This document shows positions 13,807 to 18,761 of a stretch of 18,761 nt of DNA, one piece after another (the first letter of the stretch is position 1; the number at the start of each line of letters is the position of its first letter). The notes under the pieces were generated by a model, which saw only the letters and a list, made by a program, of their open reading frames with translations, was not told the DNA's origin and did no database searches. The DNA lies in NCBI GenBank assembly GCA_902803675.1, contig CADCQZ010000376.1, positions 1 through 18,761 on the forward strand, written 5' to 3'. The stretch comes from an uncultured Eubacteriales bacterium. GTDB taxonomy: Bacteria; Bacillota_A; Clostridia; Christensenellales; Aristaeellaceae. The translations under genes and the position numbers were made by a program.

Positions 13807-14469
13807 TTGCAGGGAGATCGCATGCCGGCCAAAGTGCTGGCGGTGCGCCTGATCCCGCGGGTGGACGCGGGGCTCAGGGAGCGCCTCAAGCTGGCTCCCA
13901 CGGTCACTTCCCTGGGCCTGATCACCTGCGACAGCGATGACGTGGGCTACACGGCGCTGGATGAGGCCACCAAGAAAGCGGATGTGTTCGTGGGCTACGC
14001 TCAGAGCATGTACGCCGGCGCGGCCAACGCCAACACCGCCCTGGCGGGAGAGTTCCTGGGGATCCTGGCGGGCCCTACGCCGGACGAGGTGGAGGCGGGG
14101 CTGGCGGCGGCCGTCCACATGATCGAGCACGAGGCCAGCTTTTATTCCGCCAACGATGACGACAGCGTGATCTATTACGCCCACTGCATCAGCCGCACCG
14201 GCTCCTATCTGTCGGCGCAGTGCGGCATCCCCGAAGGAAGTCCCCTGGCGTACCTGATCGCCCCGCCCCTGGAGAGCGTTTACGGCCTGGACAAGGCCCT
14301 CAAGGTCGCCCAGGTGCGTCTGGTCGAGTTTTACGGGCCGCCGTCACCCACCAATTTCGGCGGCGGGCTCCTCACCGGCTCCCAGTCGGACTGCCGGGCC
14401 GCCTGCGAGGCATTCGCCCGGGCGGTGATCGACGTGGCAAACCGCCCCGTCGAGATCTACAAGAGCTGA
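13807..14469 (+). CDS. eutL: Microcompartment shell protein EutL
   Basis: A 220-residue tandem-BMC-domain protein that forms trimeric, pseudohexagonal shell tiles with a gated central pore. Family blocks are SLGLITCDSDDVGYTALDEA, SMYAGAANANTALAGEFLGI, HCISRTGSYLSAQCGI, LAYLIAPPLESVYGLDKALK and FGGGLLTGSQSDCRAA. The start is uncertain: TTG at 13807 has AAGGAGG nine bases upstream and gives the usual length of about 217-220. ATG at 13822 has AGGGAG five bases upstream and gives 215 residues. A still earlier ATG at 13750 would add a basic non-family extension and is rejected. It separates the lyase genes from the other shell genes, as in other Firmicutes eut operons. Confidence 0.93.
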   Translation: MQGDRMPAKVLAVRLIPRVDAGLRERLKLAPTVTSLGLITCDSDDVGYTALDEATKKADVFVGYAQSMYAGAANANTALAGEFLGILAGPTPDEVEAGLAAAVHMIEHEASFYSANDDDSVIYYAHCISRTGSYLSAQCGIPEGSPLAYLIAPPLESVYGLDKALKVAQVRLVEFYGPPSPTNFGGGLLTGSQSDCRAACEAFARAVIDVANRPVEIYKS

Positions 14470-14494
14470 CAAAAAACGGAAAGGAATCAGATCC

Positions 14495-15169
14495 ATGGCT
14501 GCGATAACCGCACTGGGCATGATCGAGACCAGCGGCCTCCTGTCCGCCGTCGAGGCGGCGGACGCGGGGCTGAAGGCGGCCAACGTCCGTCTGCTGGGCA
14601 CGGACTACGTGCGCGGCGGCCTGGTCATGGTCCGTTTCGAGGGCGACGTGGCCGCGGTGCAGGCCGCGGTGGACGCGGGCACCATGGCGGCCCAGCGGGT
14701 GGGCCTGGTGGTCTCGTCCCACGTGATCCCCCGGGCCATGCCGGAGGTCTTCTGCATGCTCGCCAGCGATATCGGGGTGGGCCCGAACAAGCGCAATCAG
14801 AGCGGCTGCGCGGCCTGCGGCGGCTGCGAGGGCGGGCGGCGCGAGCTGATGCGCTGCAAAGCGGCCCCGGCGCCGGCGCCCGATCAGGCGAAGCCCTCCT
14901 CAGATCCGCCTCCCAGGGCGCCTGCGGCCCCGGTCAAAAAGGCGCCCGCTCCCGAAAAGGCCGTCACGGGTGCCCGGAAAACGTCTGTGACGGTCAAAGC
15001 GCCGGAGGACGGGACACCCACCCTTGAGGAGATGCGGGGATGGAAGGTCCTGGCCCTGAGATCCTTCGTGCGCAGGCTGCCCGGGTTCCCCTTGAAGGCG
15101 CCCGAGATCCGTTACGCCAACAAGGCCCGGCTGACAGCGGCCCTTGAGGAGTATTTCAAACAGAACTGA
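14495..15169 (+). CDS. eutK: EutK-like shell protein: BMC domain, Cys-rich linker and C-terminal helical domain
   Basis: A 224-residue protein. Residues 1 to about 90 are a single BMC domain (TALGMIETSGLLSAVEAADA, then SSHVIPR), closely resembling EutM. A Cys cluster follows: Cys105, 108, 111 and 121 in the pattern C-x2-C-x2-C-x9-C. Residues about 123-170 are a Pro/Ala/Lys-rich flexible linker. The C-terminal 50 residues (LRSFVRRLPGFPLKAP, then EIRYANKARLTAALEEYF) look like a small helix-turn-helix or SAP-like fold, as reported for the C-terminal domain of enterobacterial EutK. The latter is about 165 residues and I know of no Cys cluster in it, so this is an elaborated form. A metal or Fe-S site and nucleic-acid binding are both inferences. 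AAAGGAA lies before the ATG. Confidence 0.82.
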   Translation: MAAITALGMIETSGLLSAVEAADAGLKAANVRLLGTDYVRGGLVMVRFEGDVAAVQAAVDAGTMAAQRVGLVVSSHVIPRAMPEVFCMLASDIGVGPNKRNQSGCAACGGCEGGRRELMRCKAAPAPAPDQAKPSSDPPPRAPAAPVKKAPAPEKAVTGARKTSVTVKAPEDGTPTLEEMRGWKVLALRSFVRRLPGFPLKAPEIRYANKARLTAALEEYFKQN

Positions 15170-15210
15170 TCCCGCACATGCCATTTCGGTCGTGAAAGGA
15201 AGCGAACGCC

Positions 15211-16698
15211 ATGGAATTGGACAAAGATCTGGCTTCCATACAGGAAGCGCGTGACCTGGTCAGGAAGGCGAAAGCCGCCCAGGCGGTGCTGGCGGAAATG
15301 GACCAGCAGCAGGTGGACCGCATCGTAACGTCGATGGCGCACGCGGCGGAAAAAGCTGCCCGGCCCCTGGCCGCTATGGCCGTCAAGGACACGGGTTTCG
15401 GCCGGGAAGAGGACAAAGTCGTCAAAAACCTCTTCGCCGCCCGGACGGTCTACGGCTCCATCAAGGACAAAAAGACCATCGGTGTCATCCATGAGGACCG
15501 GGAAAAGAAGATGCTGGAGGTGGCCATCCCCGTGGGTGTGGTGGCGGGCCTGGTGCCCAGCACCAATCCCACCAGCACCACGATCTTCAAGGCTCTGATC
15601 TCGGTGAAGGCCGGCAACGCCCTGATCGTGTCCCCCCATCCCTCGGCTCTCAACTGCATCGGTGAGGCGGTGCGCATCCTGAACGCCGCGGCGGTGGAGG
15701 CCGGCGCTCCCGACGGGCTGGTGACCATGATGACCATCCCCACCATCGGCGGCACGGCGGAATTGATGAAATTGAGCAACATGATCATCGCCACCGGCGG
15801 CTCGGCCATGGTGAAGGCGGCCTATTCCTCCGGCACCCCGGCCCTGGGCGTGGGCCCCGGCAATGTGCCGGCCTACATCGAGCGCACCGCCGACATCCCC
15901 AATGCCGTGCGCCGCATCATCGCCTCCAAGACCTTCGACTACGGCACCATCTGCGCCTCGGAGCAGAGCGTGGTCACGGAGTCCTGCATCCGGGACGAGG
16001 TCATCGCCCAGTTCAAGCGCCAGGGCGGATACTTCGTGTCCGGCGAGGAGCAGAAAAAGCTGGAGGCCATCATCCGGCGGCCCGGCGCGGAGACCGTCAA
16101 TCCCCGCATCGTGGGCCGCTCGGCGGTGGACATCGCGGCCCTGGCGGGCATCTCCGTGCCCAGGGACACGAAAGTGATCCTCTGCGAACAGGACGGCGTG
16201 GGCAGGAATTATCCCTTCTCCATCGAGAAGCTGTCGCCCCTTCTGGCCTTCTATACCGAGCCGGACTGGCAGCACGCCTGTGAGCGCTGCCTGGAGCTGC
16301 TCCGGTACGGCGGCATCGGCCACAGCCTGAGCCTGCACACCAATAATCCCGAGCTGGTGCGCACCTTCGTGCTCAAAAAGCCCGTGTCCCGTCTGCTGGT
16401 CAATACCGGCTCCACGCAGGGCGGCATCGGCGCCACCACGGGGATCAACCCGTCCTTCACCCTGGGCTGCGGCGCCGTGGGCGGCAGCGCCACCAGCGAC
16501 AACGTGACGGTGCATCACCTGTATCAGATCCGGCGGGCGGCCTACGGGCTGATCGAGCCGGAGGATGTATCCAAAGCCGCGGGCGCGGGATGCTCATCCT
16601 GCGGGGATGCCCCGAAGAGCTCGGCGATCACCGGGATGAGCGCCGACGAGATGGAGCGCATCGTCCAGGCGGTGGTGCGTCAGATCCGCGGCGCGTAG
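15211..16698 (+). CDS. eutE: CoA-acylating acetaldehyde dehydrogenase EutE
   Basis: A 495-residue aldehyde dehydrogenase that turns acetaldehyde, NAD+ and CoA into acetyl-CoA inside the microcompartment. The catalytic Cys248 lies in FDYGTICASEQS. Cofactor-site segments include VGVVAGLVPSTNPTSTTIFK, LIVSPHPSALNC and the glycine-rich IIATGGSAMVKAAYSSG. The N-terminus starts close to the catalytic domain and lacks a separate targeting helix. Instead, residues about 460-495 form a Cys/Ser linker (GCSSCGD) and an amphipathic helix (EMERIVQAVVRQI), which looks like a C-terminal encapsulation peptide. That placement is better known from glycyl-radical-enzyme microcompartments than from classical EutE. 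It begins 41 bases after the eutK-like gene. Confidence 0.94.
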   Translation: MELDKDLASIQEARDLVRKAKAAQAVLAEMDQQQVDRIVTSMAHAAEKAARPLAAMAVKDTGFGREEDKVVKNLFAARTVYGSIKDKKTIGVIHEDREKKMLEVAIPVGVVAGLVPSTNPTSTTIFKALISVKAGNALIVSPHPSALNCIGEAVRILNAAAVEAGAPDGLVTMMTIPTIGGTAELMKLSNMIIATGGSAMVKAAYSSGTPALGVGPGNVPAYIERTADIPNAVRRIIASKTFDYGTICASEQSVVTESCIRDEVIAQFKRQGGYFVSGEEQKKLEAIIRRPGAETVNPRIVGRSAVDIAALAGISVPRDTKVILCEQDGVGRNYPFSIEKLSPLLAFYTEPDWQHACERCLELLRYGGIGHSLSLHTNNPELVRTFVLKKPVSRLLVNTGSTQGGIGATTGINPSFTLGCGAVGGSATSDNVTVHHLYQIRRAAYGLIEPEDVSKAAGAGCSSCGDAPKSSAITGMSADEMERIVQAVVRQIRGA

Positions 16699-16784
16699 GC
16701 GGTCCTGCCTTTCATCGGGCATGATATATAAGCGATCACGATCAAACTGGTTAGTCAAATCGACCGGATCAAGGAGGTACATTT

Positions 16785-17078
16785 ATGCAGCAGGACTATG
16801 AAAAGATCGCGCTGGGCATGGTGGAGACCAAGGGCCTGGTGGGATCGGTGGAAGCGGCCGATGCCATGGTCAAGGCGGCCAACGTGACCCTGATCGGCAA
16901 GGTGCACGTGGGCGGCGGTCTTGTCACCGTGATGGTGCGCGGCGACGTCGGCGCCGTCAAGGCGGCCACGGACGCGGGCGCGGCGGCGGCGCAGCGCGTG
17001 GGCGAGCTGGTCTCGGTCCACGTGATCCCCCGTCCCCATCCCGAAGTGGAAGGCATCCTGCCCCATCTGGAACTGTGA
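16785..17078 (+). CDS. eutM: Microcompartment hexameric shell protein EutM, copy 1
   Basis: A 97-residue single-BMC-domain protein that tiles the shell as hexamers with a small polar central pore. Family blocks are [40 protein letters not shown] and the C-terminal [14 protein letters not shown]. An AAGGAGG site lies seven bases upstream of the ATG, a very strong ribosome-binding site suited to an abundant shell protein. It follows eutE after a gap of 86 bases and is followed by a near-duplicate, copy 2. Confidence 0.95.
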   Translation: MQQDYEKIALGMVETKGLVGSVEAADAMVKAANVTLIGKVHVGGGLVTVMVRGDVGAVKAATDAGAAAAQRVGELVSVHVIPRPHPEVEGILPHLEL

Positions 17079-17093
17079 TATCCCCTCTCCGGT

Positions 17094-17111
17094 CCCGGCG
17101 TGACCGCCGGG
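17094..17111 (+). other. Hairpin between the two eutM copies
   Basis: CCCGGCG (17094-17100) pairs with CGCCGGG (17105-17111) around the loop TGAC. No T-run follows. It may affect message stability between the two shell genes; a function is not shown by the sequence. Confidence 0.4.
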
Positions 17112-17146
17112 CGGGGCGGCTTGAAAGAGTTTTGAGGAGGTAAACT

Positions 17147-17434
17147 ATGAATCCCGAAAGAATCGCTCTGGGTATGATCGAGACCCGCGGCCTGATCGGC
17201 TCCATCGAGGCGGCTGATGCCATGGTCAAGGCGGCGGATGTGACCCTGATCGGCAAGGTGCATGTGGGCGGCGGTCTTGTCACCGTGATGGTGCGTGGCG
17301 AGGTCGGCGCCGTCAAGGCGGCGGTGGATGCCGGCGCTGCGGCGGCGCAGCGCGTGGGCAACCTGATCTCCCAGCACGTCATCCCGCGTCCCCACACCGA
17401 GGTGGAAGGCATCCTGCCCCATATCGAGGCCTGA
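17147..17434 (+). CDS. eutM: Microcompartment hexameric shell protein EutM, copy 2
   Basis: A 95-residue BMC-domain protein, nearly the same as copy 1 through the core and differing mainly at the N-terminus and in the last third ([17 protein letters not shown] against [17 protein letters not shown]). The DNA is also almost unchanged over long stretches, pointing to recent tandem duplication or gene conversion. GAGGAGG lies upstream of the ATG. The two copies could co-assemble into mixed hexamers or simply raise dosage; both are inferences. Confidence 0.95.
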   Translation: MNPERIALGMIETRGLIGSIEAADAMVKAADVTLIGKVHVGGGLVTVMVRGEVGAVKAAVDAGAAAAQRVGNLISQHVIPRPHTEVEGILPHIEA

Positions 17435-17487
17435 GGACGGCATAAACACCGTTAAGCATGCTCCCCGCATGAGGAGGCTTGTTCGAC

Positions 17488-18162
17488 ATGCGCTATATTA
17501 CTGAACGCGAACTGCGGGATCAGTTTGCGTCCGGTGTTCCGGAGCAGTACACCGTGCCTGCCGGCTGCATGCTCACGCCGGCGGCGCGCCAGTACCTGCT
17601 GGACCTGAAACTGTACCGGCATCCGTCACCGCCCAAAACGGTGTCGGTGCCGTTCGCGGGCAGGGCAGCGGGCAAAAAGCCGGAGCACATGACCAACCTG
17701 AACGCCCGGGAGATGGTGTGCAAGAATCATCCCCGGATCCTGCTGCGCGGCAAACTGGACACGCTGCAGAGCGAGATCCTGGTGCTCCAGGCATCCAGCA
17801 AGCCGGAAAACCGTGCTCCGCTGGAAGACGCGCTGCGACTCGTGCGCGCCGTACTGGCCGCCGAGGTGCGCGACACGCCCCTGGCGTCCTGGACCCTCAA
17901 CGGCATGGGTCCCGACGAAGTGCATCGGTGCTCCCATCACCCGGAAGAATTCGGCTTTCCCGGGCATATCCTGCCCGCGGCGGAGCACGGATTGTATTCG
18001 CTGCAGCTCAACCGGCTGCGGGCCCTGTCCCGTGAGGCCGAGCTGGCCGCGGTGCAGGCCTTCTGGGACGGCTCCCGCATCACCAGGGAGGACCTTCTGC
18101 TGGCCCTTAACCGTCTGTCCAGTTACTTTTATGTGCTCCAGCTGCGTGCCGCGCGCCGCTGA
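17488..18162 (+). CDS. eutT: EutT-like cobalamin adenosyltransferase
   Basis: A 224-residue protein of the EutT family, which adenosylates cobalamin for ethanolamine ammonia-lyase. The N-terminus (YITERELRDQF, then LTPAARQYLLDLKLYR) matches the EutT-specific lead-in. The core has HMTNLNAREMVCKNHPRI, RGKLDTLQSEILVLQ, DEVHRCSHHPEEF and LLALNRLSSYFYVLQLR. The Cys-rich CCxxC metal motif known from Salmonella EutT, expected before HMTNL, is absent: the stretch reads AGRAAGKKPEH. The start is ATG at 17488, ten bases after GAGGAGG. A TTG at 17479 would sit almost on the ribosome-binding site. It is followed 15 bases later by the PduL-type gene. Confidence 0.88.
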   Translation: MRYITERELRDQFASGVPEQYTVPAGCMLTPAARQYLLDLKLYRHPSPPKTVSVPFAGRAAGKKPEHMTNLNAREMVCKNHPRILLRGKLDTLQSEILVLQASSKPENRAPLEDALRLVRAVLAAEVRDTPLASWTLNGMGPDEVHRCSHHPEEFGFPGHILPAAEHGLYSLQLNRLRALSREAELAAVQAFWDGSRITREDLLLALNRLSSYFYVLQLRAARR

Positions 18163-18177
18163 CCGGAGGGAATCGCT

Positions 18178-18761
18178 ATGGACCAGATAGAATCCATCGT
18201 GCGGGAGGTGCTCTCCCGCCTCAGCAGGGAGGCGCCCCGGGAGGGGGCGTGCTCTCAGGGGCCGGATATCCCGGCGGAGATGAGCGCGCGCCATGTGCAT
18301 CTGACCGTGGAGGACCTGAAAGCCCTCTTCGGTAAGGATAAGCTGGAGTGCGTGCGGGAGATCTCCCAGCCCGGGCAGTTCCTGTCGGACTGCCGGGTCC
18401 GCCTCATCGGCCCCAAGGGCATCCTGGACAATGTGGCGGTGCTGGGCCCCACCCGTTCCGCCACCCAGGTGGAGATCTCATCTACGGACGCCAGGACCCT
18501 GGGGATCAGCGCTCCGGTGCGCCTGTCCGGCGATCTGAAGGACGCCGCCCAGGTCACCATCATGGCCGGGAACTGCGTGATCACCCGGAAGGCCGCCATC
18601 GTGGCCCGGCGCCACCTGCACATGACGCCCCGGGACGCCGCGGCATTCGGCGTGCGGGACGGGGACTGCGTGAGCGTGAAAGTGCTGGGCGCGAGGCCCC
18701 TCATCCTGGAGGAGGTGCCGGTGCGCGTGACGGAACAGTCCGCCCTGGCCCTGCACATGGA
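18178..18761 (+). CDS. pduL: PduL-type phosphate acyltransferase (EutD), partial at window end
   Basis: An open frame from ATG at 18178 (GGAGGG eight bases upstream) runs off the window after 194 codons, so only the last residues of a roughly 200-220-residue protein are missing. It converts acetyl-CoA and phosphate to acetyl phosphate and CoA, recycling CoA within the compartment. Residues 1-17 (IESIVREVLSRL in the middle) are an encapsulation-peptide helix, followed by a short linker. The two PduL zinc-site motifs are present: ARHVHL (His39, His41) and RRHLHM (His146, His148). Other family blocks are SQPGQFLSD, VLGPTRSATQVEIS and DARTLGI. This family is unrelated to the Pta-type EutD of enterobacteria. 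Confidence 0.93.
   Translation, partial: MDQIESIVREVLSRLSREAPREGACSQGPDIPAEMSARHVHLTVEDLKALFGKDKLECVREISQPGQFLSDCRVRLIGPKGILDNVAVLGPTRSATQVEISSTDARTLGISAPVRLSGDLKDAAQVTIMAGNCVITRKAAIVARRHLHMTPRDAAAFGVRDGDCVSVKVLGARPLILEEVPVRVTEQSALALHM

Noticed and set aside
13159..14184. 341-codon minus-strand frame across eutC and eutL
   Set aside because: It crosses two well-supported genes and the gap between them, and its composition is typical of an antisense shadow.
15112..16518. Long open frame (468 codons) on the minus strand opposite eutE
   Set aside because: It is rich in His, Gly, Ala and Arg with no domain signature. High third-position GC in eutE removes stops from the antisense frame.
16699..16784. 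Possible internal promoter before the first eutM (TGATATATAAG near 16722)
   Set aside because: No convincing -35 box at the right distance; AT-rich stretch alone is insufficient.
1..18761. CRISPR array, insertion sequence, tRNA or rRNA
   Set aside because: No regularly spaced repeats, transposase frame, terminal inverted repeats or tRNA-like cloverleaf was seen on reading through the window.

Overview
The window reads as a bacterial chromosome segment, most likely from an anaerobic member of the Bacillota (Clostridia-like). Genes are tightly packed, Shine-Dalgarno sites are strong (AAGGAGG type), promoters match the sigma-70/sigma-A consensus, and the ethanolamine-utilisation genes are arranged in the Firmicutes style. 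The organism cannot be fixed from sequence alone. The substrate-binding protein has a signal peptide without a lipobox cysteine, which leaves a diderm host open.

Left block (about 1-8510). The window opens with the last 28 codons of an unidentified gene and its terminator. A LysR-type regulator on the minus strand follows, divergent from a plus-strand operon. The intergenic gap holds a perfect inverted repeat with T-N11-A geometry and an extended -10 promoter. The operon encodes a complete oligopeptide/dipeptide-type ABC importer (binding protein, two permeases, two ATPases). It ends with a two-domain enzyme: an N-terminal nitrilase-superfamily (C-N hydrolase) domain fused to a C-terminal glycerophosphodiester phosphodiesterase (GDPD) domain. 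A strong bidirectional terminator closes the block.

Middle block (8551-9755, minus strand). Two overlapping genes encode a corrinoid-protein-like polypeptide, whose B12-ligating motif is degenerate with the lower-ligand His replaced, and a protein resembling the activation domain of B12-dependent methionine synthase. They are transcribed from a perfect TTGACA-N17-TATAAT promoter.

Right block (9954-18761, plus strand). From a divergent strong promoter runs an ethanolamine-utilisation microcompartment operon: eutA, eutB, eutC, eutL, a Cys-containing eutK-like shell gene, eutE, two tandem eutM copies, an eutT-like adenosyltransferase, and the start of a PduL-type phosphotransacylase (EutD), cut by the window end. 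EutBC splits ethanolamine to acetaldehyde and ammonia using adenosylcobalamin, EutT makes the cofactor, and EutA reactivates the enzyme. EutE oxidises acetaldehyde to acetyl-CoA and PduL converts that to acetyl phosphate, inside a shell of EutL, EutM and EutK-like tiles. EutC and PduL have N-terminal encapsulation-type helices, while EutE has one at its C-terminus.

A possible, unproven link between the two large blocks is that a GDPD/amidohydrolase fusion could release ethanolamine from imported glycerophosphoethanolamine or its N-acyl derivatives. The left block is visibly lower in GC than the other two, so the blocks may have separate histories.
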